Part shown: positions 1 to 8,819 of the stretch, in pieces
Numbering within the stretch: position 1 is the stretch's first letter
How the letters are laid out: every line of letters begins with the position of its first letter
Source of the DNA: Halanaerobium praevalens DSM 2228
Lineage (GTDB): Bacteria > Bacillota > Halanaerobiia > Halanaerobiales > Halanaerobiaceae
Assembly (NCBI RefSeq): GCF_000165465.1
Contig: NC_017455.1
Location: forward strand, 62,001-126,000
Reading direction: 5' to 3'
DNA length: 64,000 nucleotides
The notes under the pieces: model-generated
The model's input: the letters and a program-made list of their open reading frames with translations, nothing else
Database searches by the model: none
What the model was told of the DNA's origin: nothing
Made by a program: the position numbers and the translations under genes

Positions 1-2
1 AA

Positions 3-530
3 AGAAATTCTGGTGTTAAAGAAAAAAGTAGTTTAGAAAATGTTTTTAAAGATATTAGAGATTTAGCTACAATTTTTGCTGTAGAAAAAAGAGCAGCTGA
101 GCTAATTGAGCCAATTGAAGCTAAGATAGACTATATTGCTCAAAAAACTAAAGGGAAAGAACCAGTTAAAGTTCTTATTTTAGAAAGCTCTGGCAATAAT
201 AAATATCGGGCTTATGGACAAAATTCTTTAGTGAATGATTTAGTAGAAAAAGCTGGTGGGGAAAATTTGGTTCAAAAAAAGGCTAATCAAAGTTATGGCC
301 CAGAAAATATTATTGCCAAAAATCCAGATGTTATTATTTCAATTTATTATTTAGAGCAGAGCCAAAATCAAGCTAGTTTAGCAAATAATAAAGTTTTAGC
401 AAATGTTAAAGCAATAAAAGATAAAAGAATAGTAAATACTCCTCTTGCTGAAACTTATGCAGGTGGAATTAGGACAATAAATAGTATTGATAGATTTGCT
501 CAAGCTTTTTATCCTGAGCTATTCGAATAA
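3..530 (+). CDS. ABC transporter substrate-binding protein, C-terminal part (metal-siderophore/cobalamin type)
   Basis: The frame is open from base 3, so this is the C-terminal ~175 residues of a protein whose start lies outside the window; the internal GTG at 231 is not the real start. The residues fit the C-terminal lobe of class III (BtuF/FhuD/TroA-fold) binding proteins: an alpha-helical linker (IRDLATIFAVEKRAAELIEP), then a VLILESSG strand, a GGENL segment, a NPDVII strand typical of the family, and a final helix ending in YPELFE. It should capture an iron chelate, heme or corrinoid outside the membrane and hand it to the FecCD-type permease encoded 55 bases downstream. The substrate cannot be told from this fragment. 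Confidence 0.85.
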   Translation, partial: RNSGVKEKSSLENVFKDIRDLATIFAVEKRAAELIEPIEAKIDYIAQKTKGKEPVKVLILESSGNNKYRAYGQNSLVNDLVEKAGGENLVQKKANQSYGPENIIAKNPDVIISIYYLEQSQNQASLANNKVLANVKAIKDKRIVNTPLAETYAGGIRTINSIDRFAQAFYPELFE

Positions 531-585
531 ATTTTAATTGACTTAGAGCTTAAGTTTTATAATTTAGAGAAAAATAGGTGGTTTT

Positions 586-1686
586 TTGTTTAAAAAAGGT
601 AATTTAGATCAAAATGAGTTTAAAAATAAAATAAAGATTAAAAAGAAATCATTATTGATAACTATTGCTTTATTAGCTTTGATTCTTTTTGCTTCGATGG
701 GAATTGCTGTTTTTTTTGGCCCTGTTTCTATCCAAATCACTAAAATCTTTAGAATATTATCTTATAATATTTTTAAAGTCTTTTTAGGTCCTCAAGCAAG
801 TTTAACTACTGGAATGACTTATGATATAGTCTGGGGAATTCGTTTTCCGAGAGTTTTAATGGGGGCTATTGTAGGAATGGGTTTATCAATCGTTGGGGTT
901 GTAATGCAAGCAATGGTTAAAAACCCTTTAGCTAATCCTTATATTTTAGGGATTTCTTCAGGAGCTTCATTAGGAGCAACATTTGCTATTATGCTAGGGG
1001 TTGGTTCTTTACTAGGGTCTAATTTTATTGGTTTAGCAGCTTTTATTGGTGCCTTATTAGCTTCAATAGCAGTCTATAGTATTGCAAATTTAGGTGGTAA
1101 ATCTTCTTCAGTTAAATTGCTTTTAGCAGGGATGGCAATTAGTGCTTTATGTTCTGCTTTTACTAGTTTTATTATTTACCTTGCTAATGATGCTCAGGGG
1201 ATGAAAACCTTAACTTTTTGGCTGATGGGAAGTCTTGTTCCAGCTGCTTGGGAAAACATCTTGATGCCAGCAGTGATAATAGTTTTAGGAGTAATTTATT
1301 TTTTATTTCAGTTTAGAAATTTAAATATGATGTTAATTGGAGATGAAAGCGCTTTAACTTTGGGAACTAATTTAAAATCTTATCGCAAAAAATATATAGT
1401 AGTTACTTCAATAATGACAGGAATGGTAGTTTATACTGCAGGCACCATAGGCTTTGTAGGTTTAATTATCCCTCATATTGTAAGATCATTTGTAGGTACT
1501 GATCATAAAAAATTAATTCCTATTTCTGCTTTAGTAGGAGCAATTTTTTTAGTTTGGACAGATGTTTTAGCCAGACTATTAATTACTAATTCAGAAATGC
1601 CAATTGGAATTATTACCTCATTATTAGGAGCACCATTTTTTATTTGGCTTTTGATAAAAAAATCATATGGATTTGGAGGTAATTAA
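586..1686 (+). CDS. FecCD-family ABC transporter permease
   Basis: This 366-residue polytopic membrane protein belongs to the FecCD/BtuC family. It has about ten hydrophobic segments, the family segment VWGIRFPRVLMGAIVGMGLS, the NPLANPYILGISSGASLGA stretch, and the cytoplasmic coupling region GTIGFVGLIIPHIVRSFVG near residue 290 that contacts the ATPase. Length is close to the usual 330-350, with about 20 extra N-terminal residues. The start is a TTG preceded by AGGTGG (576-581). It forms the membrane channel of an importer with the binding protein upstream and the ATPase whose ATG follows its stop codon directly. Substrate is probably an iron-siderophore, heme or cobalamin. Confidence 0.92.
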   Translation: MFKKGNLDQNEFKNKIKIKKKSLLITIALLALILFASMGIAVFFGPVSIQITKIFRILSYNIFKVFLGPQASLTTGMTYDIVWGIRFPRVLMGAIVGMGLSIVGVVMQAMVKNPLANPYILGISSGASLGATFAIMLGVGSLLGSNFIGLAAFIGALLASIAVYSIANLGGKSSSVKLLLAGMAISALCSAFTSFIIYLANDAQGMKTLTFWLMGSLVPAAWENILMPAVIIVLGVIYFLFQFRNLNMMLIGDESALTLGTNLKSYRKKYIVVTSIMTGMVVYTAGTIGFVGLIIPHIVRSFVGTDHKKLIPISALVGAIFLVWTDVLARLLITNSEMPIGIITSLLGAPFFIWLLIKKSYGFGGN

Positions 1687-2466
1687 ATGGAGTTAGAAAT
1701 TGATAAACTTAGTCTAATGATTGAGGGAAAAAAGATAATAGAAAAAATAAAAGCTCAGGTTTTTAAAGGTGAATTTATAGGTTTGATTGGCCCAAATGGT
1801 AGTGGTAAAAGTACTTTGTTAAAAACTATTTATAGAGTTTTAAAACCGCAAGCAGGTTTAATTAAACTTGATCAACAAAAACTTCAAGATTTATCTTTTC
1901 AGGCAAGTGCAAAAAAAATGGCCGTAGTGAGACAACTTAATAATTTTAACTTTGATTTTACAGTTGAAGAAATAGTAATGATGGGTCGTTCACCTCATAA
2001 AGGAATGCTAGAAGTTGAAAGTGAACAAGATTATAAGATAATTTATAATGCTTTAGCAAAAGTTAATTTAGTTGATTATGCTGCCAGAAGTTTTGCTACA
2101 CTTTCTGGAGGAGAAAAGCAAAGAGTTTTAATAGCGCGGGCTTTGGCTCAAGAGACAGAATTACTGATTTTAGATGAGCCGACAAACCACCTTGATATTA
2201 GATATAAATTACAAATTCTAGATTTAATTAAATCATTAAAAAAAGAGGTTTTAGCTGCTATTCATGATTTGAATTTAGCAGTAAGTTATTGTGATCGAAT
2301 TTATGTAATGAAAGCAGGGAAGATATTTGCTGAAGGAAAGCCGAAAACTATAATTACTGAAGATCTTTTGCGCGAAGTATATCAAGTAGAGGCTAAAATA
2401 ATTGAAGATCCCGAAACTAAAAAAATTAATATTATTTATCGAAGTCAAGTTAAAAATGATAATTAA
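1687..2466 (+). CDS. FepC/BtuD-type ABC transporter ATP-binding protein
   Basis: This 259-residue ATPase powers the FecCD-type importer. It shows the Walker A motif GPNGSGKST near residue 36, the Q-loop region (VVRQ), the signature LSGGEKQRV near 140, Walker B LLILDEPTNHLD and the switch histidine in AIHDLNLA. The ATG lies immediately after the permease stop, with a GGAGGT Shine-Dalgarno inside the end of the permease gene, so translation of the two is probably coupled. It is the last gene of the operon and is followed by a strong hairpin terminator. The family is typical for iron-chelate, heme or corrinoid uptake. Confidence 0.93.
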   Translation: MELEIDKLSLMIEGKKIIEKIKAQVFKGEFIGLIGPNGSGKSTLLKTIYRVLKPQAGLIKLDQQKLQDLSFQASAKKMAVVRQLNNFNFDFTVEEIVMMGRSPHKGMLEVESEQDYKIIYNALAKVNLVDYAARSFATLSGGEKQRVLIARALAQETELLILDEPTNHLDIRYKLQILDLIKSLKKEVLAAIHDLNLAVSYCDRIYVMKAGKIFAEGKPKTIITEDLLREVYQVEAKIIEDPETKKINIIYRSQVKNDN

Positions 2467-2497
2467 AAGTCTGCTTTTAAGCAGACTTTTTATTTTT
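2465..2497. terminator. Rho-independent terminator after the ABC operon
   Basis: A perfect stem AAAAGTCTGC / GCAGACTTTT with a TTTTAA loop is followed by TATTTTTTT. It ends the importer operon, and its right arm overlaps the last codon of the convergent minus-strand gene, so it may serve both directions. Confidence 0.85.
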
Positions 2498-3617
2498 TTA
2501 GAAAATAAAAGCCATTATTTTCAGCTATTTTTAAACAGGTTTCAACTACTTTTTTATCATATTTAATTCCACTTTCTCTTTTTAATTCAAGACAGGCCTC
2601 TTTAAAACCTGGTTTTTTTCGATAAGGCCTATTATTATTCATAGAAGCAAAAACTTCAGCAACAGCTAATATTTTTGCTTCTTTTTTTATTTGATTTTGT
2701 TTAAGCTTTTGCGGATAACCTGAGCCATCAATTCTTTCATGGTGTTGTTTGATGATTTCTGCTATATCTTTGTTTAAACAATTAAATAATTCATAGCCGT
2801 AGTTTGGATGTTCTTTAATAATTTTATATTCATTTTTAGTTAGATTTTCTTTATAAAGTAATTCTGTTGGTAAAAGCAGAGAACCAATATCATGTATTTT
2901 AGCACTTTGTTCTATCAAATTTGTTGTTTTAGTATCTAAATTCAAATTATTAGCAATTAGATTAGCTACTTTTCGTACATTTTCATGGTGTTCATTTAGA
3001 AAAGGAAGCTTAGAATTAAAAATTTTAAGAAAAATTTTAGAAACTTTATTTAAATTAAATATTATATTTGCTGGAGCATCAAAATCAAAAATAGTAGCAT
3101 GAATAATTTTTTTAGCATTAATTTCAATTGTTTGATAAAAAACAATAACATCTCTTAATTTTCCATCTGCAAGCTGATGCACAAAATTAGCAGAATAACT
3201 TTGGTTTTTAATTGCTTTTTTAATTTTAGTTTTAACAATAGTTTTATTTGATTTATTAATTTTAAAAATACTTTTATAATTTAATTGATGTTTTTGATAT
3301 TTATAGTAATTAAGGGCTTTTTCATTAAAATCTATAATCTTATAACTTTCAGAATCTATTAATAAAACTGGCACTTGCATTTTATTAAGAATTAAATCTT
3401 GAAATGTATTTTTGATTTTTGTTCGTCCAAGCAAATAATCAACAGAGACGTTAAAATAATCAGCTATTTCTGTTATAGTTTGGAGTGAAGGAATTCTAAT
3501 ATTTTGTTCATAGTTAGAGATTGTGGTTCGAGCATAGCCTAATTCTTCAGCCAATTTTTTTTGGCTTAAATTGTGTTGATTTCTAATATTTTTTAATCTT
3601 TTATAAAAATTGTCCAT
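2490..3617 (-). CDS. XRE-type HTH / PAS / HD-GYP fusion protein
   Basis: This 375-residue protein combines three parts. Residues ~5-65 form an XRE/Cro-type DNA-binding domain (LSQKKLAEELGYARTTISNY, then ADYFNVSVDYLLG). Residues ~75-180 look like a PAS sensor (VPVLLIDSESYKIIDFNEKA). Residues ~195-375 are an HD-GYP cyclic-di-GMP phosphodiesterase with the HDIG motif (KIHDIGSLLLP) and the HHERIDGSGYP motif intact. HD-GYP proteins hydrolyse c-di-GMP; coupling such a domain to an XRE repressor is unusual and suggests a regulator whose DNA binding answers to a PAS ligand or to c-di-GMP turnover. It is divergent from the chemoreceptor gene, and the shared intergenic region holds a palindrome it could bind. 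Start: ATG with AAGGAGGAATT upstream on the minus strand. Confidence 0.85.
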   Translation of the reverse strand: MDNFYKRLKNIRNQHNLSQKKLAEELGYARTTISNYEQNIRIPSLQTITEIADYFNVSVDYLLGRTKIKNTFQDLILNKMQVPVLLIDSESYKIIDFNEKALNYYKYQKHQLNYKSIFKINKSNKTIVKTKIKKAIKNQSYSANFVHQLADGKLRDVIVFYQTIEINAKKIIHATIFDFDAPANIIFNLNKVSKIFLKIFNSKLPFLNEHHENVRKVANLIANNLNLDTKTTNLIEQSAKIHDIGSLLLPTELLYKENLTKNEYKIIKEHPNYGYELFNCLNKDIAEIIKQHHERIDGSGYPQKLKQNQIKKEAKILAVAEVFASMNNNRPYRKKPGFKEACLELKRESGIKYDKKVVETCLKIAENNGFYFLKK

Positions 3618-3802
3618 TTAATTCCTCCTTCTTAGAATAATAGTAAAAAATATTTTATATTCAAAAATTAATTACTAATAATAATTATAACATTTTAACT
3701 ATAAAATGTAAAATTAATAAAAATATTCTGAAAATAAAAAACTAGACACAAAGAGAGTCTATTTAATTTTATTTCTAATAGATAAAAGAAAATTAATTTT
3801 TA

Positions 3803-3847
3803 TTACACAAATTGTGTAAATATTAGCACTTTTATTACAATTATAAT
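3803..3847 (+). promoter_or_regulatory. palindrome and -10 element upstream of the chemoreceptor gene
   Basis: A perfect 17-base palindrome TTACACAAATTGTGTAA (3803-3819) lies upstream of a TATAAT box (3842-3847) in the 280-base divergent region. The palindrome sits at or just upstream of the expected -35 position, so it is a candidate operator. The binding protein is unknown; the adjacent XRE-domain protein is the obvious candidate. No convincing -35 box is visible. Confidence 0.45.
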
Positions 3848-3897
3848 ATACTTTAGTTATTCACTAATATATAACTAATAAATTTGAGGAGGCCATA

Positions 3898-5793
3898 ATG
3901 AAAAATCCATTTAAAAAACTAAGTGTTAGTCAAAAATTAATTACTGTTTTTGTTGGAATTACTTTTTTAAGTCTTAGTATTATGACTTATTTAAGTTATC
4001 ATGATTCTTTAATTATGAATGAAGAACAGACAATAGATCAGTTGGAAGTTGTGAGAGAGTTAAAAGAAAAGGAAATTAATAATTATTTTAAAGAATTAGA
4101 AAAAGAATTGAGCTTGTTATGTCAAGTTAACTTGATAAAAGGTAGTATTTCAAATACTTATAATCCTGAAGTGATTGATTTTTTAAATCTACAGCAAAAA
4201 GAATTAGGTTGGAAAAATATTTTTATATTAAATTCTGAGGGAGAAGTTAAATATGCTACTACTAATAGAAAAGATTTAAATACTAACTTTAAAACAGGTC
4301 GATATAATAATACAGGTCTTGCTAAAGCATATGAAAAAGGTTTAATTAAAAACTCAATAACAGATTTTTCTCATTATGAACCTAGTCAGGAAAAACTTGC
4401 TTTTATGTCAGCACCTATAACTAATAATAATCAAATTGAGGGAGTAATAGTTTTAGAAATAACATCAAATAAAATAGACCAGATTGTAGCTGAGAAAAAT
4501 TTAAAATATGAAAGTGGTAAATCATACTTAGTCGGAGAAGATTTTTTAATGAGGTCAAATGTTAATTTTATTGAAAAAGATACTTTACTTAATTTCAAGG
4601 TGGATACTCAAGCTGTTAAAAAAGCATTTGCTCATCAAGAAGGGATTATTGTAAATCAAGATTTCAAAGGGAATGAGGTTTTTAGTGCTTATGCACCGCT
4701 TGAAATAAAAGATTTAGATTGGGCTCTAATTTCTGAAGTTGATGAGGCAGAAATTATGTCACCAATTAATAGCTTGTTAAAAAAGAATTTGATAGTTTTT
4801 ATGACAGTTATTCTATTAGCTTTATTAAGCAGTTTCTTTATGATTAGATTTATAATTTCTCGTCCTTTATATAAAATTAGAACTGTATTAAAAAAGATAA
4901 GTGAAGAAACCGATTTACGACAAAGAGTAGATGTGAATAAACAAGATGAAATAGGTAAATTAGCTTATGATTTGAATCAGACCATAGATTCTTTGGTTCA
5001 AATTATTGAAGGTGTTAAATCTATTTCTGGAGATTTAAAAAAGTCTACTAATAAAATTAAAAAACAAAATAATAATTTGGCTGCTAGAACAACAAGTCAA
5101 GCTTCATCAATTGAAGAAATATCAGCTAATATGGAAGAAGTTACAGCTTCAATTGAAGAAGTTGCCTCTGGCTCAGAAGCAGCAAGTGCAATTGGAAAGA
5201 AAAATCTTAATGTTGTAAGACAGGGTTCAGAAACTATAGAAAAAACTGTTGATTCAATGGCAGAAGTTTCAAAAAGTAGTTTTAAAATAGAAGAAATAAT
5301 TTCAACTGTAAATGAAATAGCTTCTCAAACTAATTTGTTAGCTTTAAATGCAGCAATCGAAGCTGCAAGAGCTGGAGAGGCTGGAAGAGGTTTTTCTGTT
5401 GTAGCAGCTGAAGTTCGAGATTTATCAGAAAGAACTTCAAACTCTGCTAATGAAATTGAAAATTTAATAAAAGATATTATTGAAAAAATAGAAAATGGAA
5501 ACAAATTAATAAATGAGACAGGTGAAACCTTTAAACAGATAGTAGAAAACTCTTCTCAAACTGCAGAAACAATTAGTGAAATATCTGTTTCAATTCAAGA
5601 CCAAGCAACTGCATCTGAAGAAATTCAGGAAGTTGTTTTAGAAATTGATAATAATACTAAAAAGAATAATGATTTGGTCGAAGAAATAAAAGCTGATAGT
5701 TCAGAACTTGATCTAAAGGCAGAAAAATTAGCTAAATTAGTTTCTAAATTTGTAGTAAAAAAGAAAAATAATGAAGAAAAAGAAGAAGAATAA
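3898..5793 (+). CDS. methyl-accepting chemotaxis protein with dCache-type sensor
   Basis: This 631-residue chemoreceptor has a transmembrane helix at ~12-32, an extracytoplasmic sensor of ~260 residues of dCache type (contains [18 protein letters not shown]-like and [17 protein letters not shown] segments), a second transmembrane helix at ~297-318, a HAMP domain to ~372, and a signalling domain. The kinase-contact hairpin is well conserved ([20 protein letters not shown] near residue 475). It signals ligand binding to CheA/CheW. The C-terminus ends in a charged Lys/Glu tail with no CheR-docking pentapeptide. It stands alone, followed after ~40 bases by a GGDEF/HD-GYP gene; no other chemotaxis gene is in the window. 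The Shine-Dalgarno GAGGAGG precedes the ATG. Confidence 0.93.
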   Translation: MKNPFKKLSVSQKLITVFVGITFLSLSIMTYLSYHDSLIMNEEQTIDQLEVVRELKEKEINNYFKELEKELSLLCQVNLIKGSISNTYNPEVIDFLNLQQKELGWKNIFILNSEGEVKYATTNRKDLNTNFKTGRYNNTGLAKAYEKGLIKNSITDFSHYEPSQEKLAFMSAPITNNNQIEGVIVLEITSNKIDQIVAEKNLKYESGKSYLVGEDFLMRSNVNFIEKDTLLNFKVDTQAVKKAFAHQEGIIVNQDFKGNEVFSAYAPLEIKDLDWALISEVDEAEIMSPINSLLKKNLIVFMTVILLALLSSFFMIRFIISRPLYKIRTVLKKISEETDLRQRVDVNKQDEIGKLAYDLNQTIDSLVQIIEGVKSISGDLKKSTNKIKKQNNNLAARTTSQASSIEEISANMEEVTASIEEVASGSEAASAIGKKNLNVVRQGSETIEKTVDSMAEVSKSSFKIEEIISTVNEIASQTNLLALNAAIEAARAGEAGRGFSVVAAEVRDLSERTSNSANEIENLIKDIIEKIENGNKLINETGETFKQIVENSSQTAETISEISVSIQDQATASEEIQEVVLEIDNNTKKNNDLVEEIKADSSELDLKAEKLAKLVSKFVVKKKNNEEKEEE

Positions 5794-5835
5794 AATATTT
5801 TTGATTTTATCTCTAAACTAGATGGAGGTATTTAG

Positions 5836-7290
5836 ATGAATAAAAGAAATAGAATAGAGAAAAAATCATTTTGCTTTTTTAAAAATAATAGGATTTTAAT
5901 TTTGGTTGATGATAATAAATTATTAGCAAAGATAAAATCGGTATTAGCAAATAAATATGTTTTAGATACAGCTAATAATTTTAATAAAAATAAATTTAGC
6001 TCAGCTGATTTAATAATTCTTGATCAAAATAATTATTACCAGATGAAGAATAAATTTGTTAAAAATAAAAGAGTGATTCCTAAATTGCTAATAAAAAATA
6101 AAAAAATAAAAGGAGAAAAAGCTTTACCAGTAAGAATTACAGAAGTTATAGATTTACCTTTAAGAAAATCCATTTTTTTAAATCGGATTAAATTAATACT
6201 TAATCGAAAAAAAGAATTATATCAATATCAATTAAAATTAAAATATTTTCTTTTACATGATCAGTTAACAGGTCTTTATAATCGCCAATTTTTAAATAAA
6301 TATTTAATTAAATTGAAAAATAAAAAATCTATTCCAATTAGTTTTATTGTTGTAAATATTGATAGCTTAAAGGCTATTAATAAAAAGTATGGTCATAACT
6401 TTGGGGATCAAATAGTTAAGGAAACTGCTACTATTTTATCTAAGTTAGTTGGACTAAGAGATTATATAATTAGGACAGGTGGAGATGAATTCTTAATAAT
6501 TCTACTTTCTAAAAATTTAGTTAAAGCGGAAAAAATAGTAGAAAAAATAGAAGTTATGTTTTATAATAATTTGATTAATAAAGTGAAAGTTAGTCTGGGC
6601 ATAGGAGTAGCAACTTGGTCTAAGTTGAGCCAAAGTATAGAAAGTGTGATAACTACTGCAATGACTAATATGTATTTAAATAAGTTAAGTAAAAAAGAAA
6701 GCACAAGACATCGTGTTATAAGTGCAATGATTAAAACCTTAGAAGCTAAATCATTTGAAACTTATGATCATGCTGAAAGAATGAAAAAATTAGCAGTGAA
6801 CTTAGGAAAAAGTGTTAATCTTAATAAAAAAGAAATTGATGAATTGAAATTATTATCAGATTTACATGATCTTGGTAAAGTTGCTATTCCAGAAAGTATA
6901 TTAAAAAAACCAGCTAAGTTAACAAAAACTGAATTTGAAATTATAAAAAAACATCCTAGGATTGGTTATGAAATTATTAAAAACATACCTGAACTGCAGA
7001 ATGTTGGCAAAGCAGTTTTAGCACATCATGAACGATGGGATGGAAGTGGTTATCCTCAAGGTCTTAAAGAGTATGAAATACCGATATTAGCAAGGATTAT
7101 CACAATTATTGATGCTTTTGATGTAATGCTAAATCAAAGAGCTTATAAAAAAGCTTATTCCTTTGATTATACAATTGGTGAGTTAAAAAGATTTTCTGGT
7201 AGTCAATTTGATCCTTATTTAATAGCTAAATTTTTAAAAAATATAAGTAGTGAAAAAATTAATTTTAATAAGATTTTATTAAGTCATTAA
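5836..7290 (+). CDS. GGDEF / HD-GYP bifunctional c-di-GMP protein with degenerate receiver
   Basis: This 484-residue protein begins with a ~110-residue receiver-like fold (ILVDDNKLL, LIILDQN), which keeps an acidic pair and a possible phospho-Asp but lacks the usual KP lysine, so it looks degenerate. A GGDEF domain follows (HDQLTGLYNRQF near 142, RTGGDEFLIILL near 215) with an intact GGDEF signature but no RxxD inhibitory site at the standard position. Residues ~300-480 form an HD-GYP domain with HDLGK and HHERWDGSGYPQG. It may both make and break c-di-GMP. It lies 42 bases after the chemoreceptor gene with an AGATGGAGG Shine-Dalgarno, so the two could be co-transcribed. A terminator follows. 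Confidence 0.88.
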   Translation: MNKRNRIEKKSFCFFKNNRILILVDDNKLLAKIKSVLANKYVLDTANNFNKNKFSSADLIILDQNNYYQMKNKFVKNKRVIPKLLIKNKKIKGEKALPVRITEVIDLPLRKSIFLNRIKLILNRKKELYQYQLKLKYFLLHDQLTGLYNRQFLNKYLIKLKNKKSIPISFIVVNIDSLKAINKKYGHNFGDQIVKETATILSKLVGLRDYIIRTGGDEFLIILLSKNLVKAEKIVEKIEVMFYNNLINKVKVSLGIGVATWSKLSQSIESVITTAMTNMYLNKLSKKESTRHRVISAMIKTLEAKSFETYDHAERMKKLAVNLGKSVNLNKKEIDELKLLSDLHDLGKVAIPESILKKPAKLTKTEFEIIKKHPRIGYEIIKNIPELQNVGKAVLAHHERWDGSGYPQGLKEYEIPILARIITIIDAFDVMLNQRAYKKAYSFDYTIGELKRFSGSQFDPYLIAKFLKNISSEKINFNKILLSH

Positions 7291-7327
7291 GAAAAAAGTT
7301 AAGTTAATTGTTAAATATTTACAAATT

Positions 7328-7352
7328 AAGGCCTATTAAATAGGCCTTTTTT
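7328..7352 (+). terminator. Rho-independent terminator
   Basis: The inverted repeat AAGGCCTATT / AATAGGCCTT is followed by TTTTCTTTT. It ends the chemoreceptor and GGDEF/HD-GYP unit before the phosphorelay genes. Confidence 0.85.
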
Positions 7353-7451
7353 CTTTTAATTTTTTAAGCTTGATTTTGTTTTTTCACCTTATAAATGCTA
7401 AAATTAAATATATAATACTTTTGCTTATTTATTTTAAAAAATTGAGAAAAG

Positions 7452-8453
7452 GTGATAAAAATTAAGATTTTAATTGTTGATGATGATCAGGATATGCGGA
7501 TGTTACTAAAAACTTATTTAGAAAAATTGGAGGTTGATGAAATTCATTTTACAGCTACAGCTGCTGAAACATATGATTTTTTAAATCTGTCTGATTTGAA
7601 AACAGAACCAAAAGTTGATTTAATAATTTTGGATATTATACTTGAAGCTGAAAATGGAATTGAGATCTGCAAAAAAATAAAGCAGTCACCAGTTTATCAA
7701 GAAGTTCAGATTATTATGATAACTGCTCAGCAAGAGGCTGGTTTTTTGAGAGAAGCATTTGCAGCAGGGGCCATGGATTATATTAAAAAACCAATAAAAA
7801 AGATTGAGTTTATGGCTCGGGTTAATTCTGCTATTAAGTTAAGAAAAGAAATTAAATCAAGAATAGCAAGAGAAAAAGAATTATTGGCTCTTTCCGAAAA
7901 GTTGAAAAATGTTAATAAAAAATTAGAAAAGATGGCTTTAGTTGATGGTTTAACTGGAATTTCAAATCGTCGTTTATTTGATAAAACATTAAAAAAAGAA
8001 TTAAAGAGAGCCCGCAGAAAAGAAACAGAATTAGCTTTAATTATGCTAGATATTGATCATTTTAAACAATATAATGATACTTATGGTCATCAAGAGGGAG
8101 ATGAGTGTTTAAAAGAAATAGCCTCTGTTTTAGAAGCAAATAGTAAGCGAGCCTCTGATTTCGCAGCTAGATATGGTGGAGAAGAATTTGCTGTTATTTT
8201 ACCTGATACAGCTAAAGGCGGAGCTTTAAAAATAGCTGAAGATATTAGAAAAGATATTATGGCTTTAAAGTTAGAGCATAAAAACTCGCCAATAGCTGAA
8301 TATGTAACAGTTAGTTTGGGAGTTAGCAGCCTGCAAGTGAAAACTGAAGTTAGTCAAAAATTAATTAAATCTTTTATTGATAAGGCAGATCAGGCTTTAT
8401 ATCAAGCCAAAGAAACTGGACGCAACAAAACTGTTTACTATGATTTTAATTAA
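7452..8453 (+). CDS. response regulator diguanylate cyclase (REC-GGDEF, PleD-like)
   Basis: This 333-residue protein has an N-terminal receiver with the acidic triplet VDDDQDM, the phospho-acceptor Asp in LIILDIILEAENG near residue 60 and the conserved KKP lysine, then a ~35-residue coiled linker and a GGDEF domain. The active site reads GGEEF, and RxxD (RASD) sits exactly five residues before it, the standard product-inhibition site. Phosphorylation should dimerise and activate c-di-GMP synthesis. The first codon is GTG at 7452. It is followed by an HPt gene and a hybrid histidine kinase gene, so it is the likely output of that phosphorelay. Confidence 0.92.
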   Translation: MIKIKILIVDDDQDMRMLLKTYLEKLEVDEIHFTATAAETYDFLNLSDLKTEPKVDLIILDIILEAENGIEICKKIKQSPVYQEVQIIMITAQQEAGFLREAFAAGAMDYIKKPIKKIEFMARVNSAIKLRKEIKSRIAREKELLALSEKLKNVNKKLEKMALVDGLTGISNRRLFDKTLKKELKRARRKETELALIMLDIDHFKQYNDTYGHQEGDECLKEIASVLEANSKRASDFAARYGGEEFAVILPDTAKGGALKIAEDIRKDIMALKLEHKNSPIAEYVTVSLGVSSLQVKTEVSQKLIKSFIDKADQALYQAKETGRNKTVYYDFN

Positions 8454-8498
8454 AAATATTTTAGTTTAATAGTGCTCAATTATAGAGGAGGGAAATTA

Positions 8499-8804
8499 AT
8501 GGCTCAAAATAAAGTTTATATTGATTCTGATTTAGAATTTTTAATTCCACAGTATTTAGAGAATAGAGAAGAAGATATTACGGAATTAGAGAAATTACTA
8601 AAGAAATCAGAGTTTAATCAAATTAGAATTATTGGTCACAGCTTAAAAGGATCAGGTGGAGGTTATGGTTTTGATTATTTAACAGAGTTAGGTAGTCAAA
8701 TAGAAAAAGAAGCTGAACTTAAAAACGAGAAAATCCTACAAGAAATAATTTTTAAACTAAAAAAATATCTAAACAATTTAGAAATTATTTATGTAGAAAA
8801 ATAA
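8499..8804 (+). CDS. histidine phosphotransfer (HPt) protein
   Basis: This is a small stand-alone HPt domain of 101 residues. The motif GHSLKGSGGGYGF carries the phospho-acceptor His at residue 47, in an otherwise helical four-helix-bundle sequence. A longer frame can be read from GTG at 8472, but a strong GAGGAGGG Shine-Dalgarno (8485-8492) places the start at ATG 8499. It lies between a REC-GGDEF gene and a hybrid kinase with two receivers and no HPt of its own, which makes it the missing shuttle: kinase receiver to HPt to REC-GGDEF. The three genes are closely spaced and run in the same direction. Confidence 0.9.
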   Translation: MAQNKVYIDSDLEFLIPQYLENREEDITELEKLLKKSEFNQIRIIGHSLKGSGGGYGFDYLTELGSQIEKEAELKNEKILQEIIFKLKKYLNNLEIIYVEK

Positions 8805-8819
8805 GGGAGTTGGCATAAA

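Noticed and set aside
7308-7324. Rex-like near-palindrome TTGTTAAATATTTACAA
   Set aside because: It lies just after a stop codon and immediately before a terminator, not in a promoter; probably chance in AT-rich DNA.
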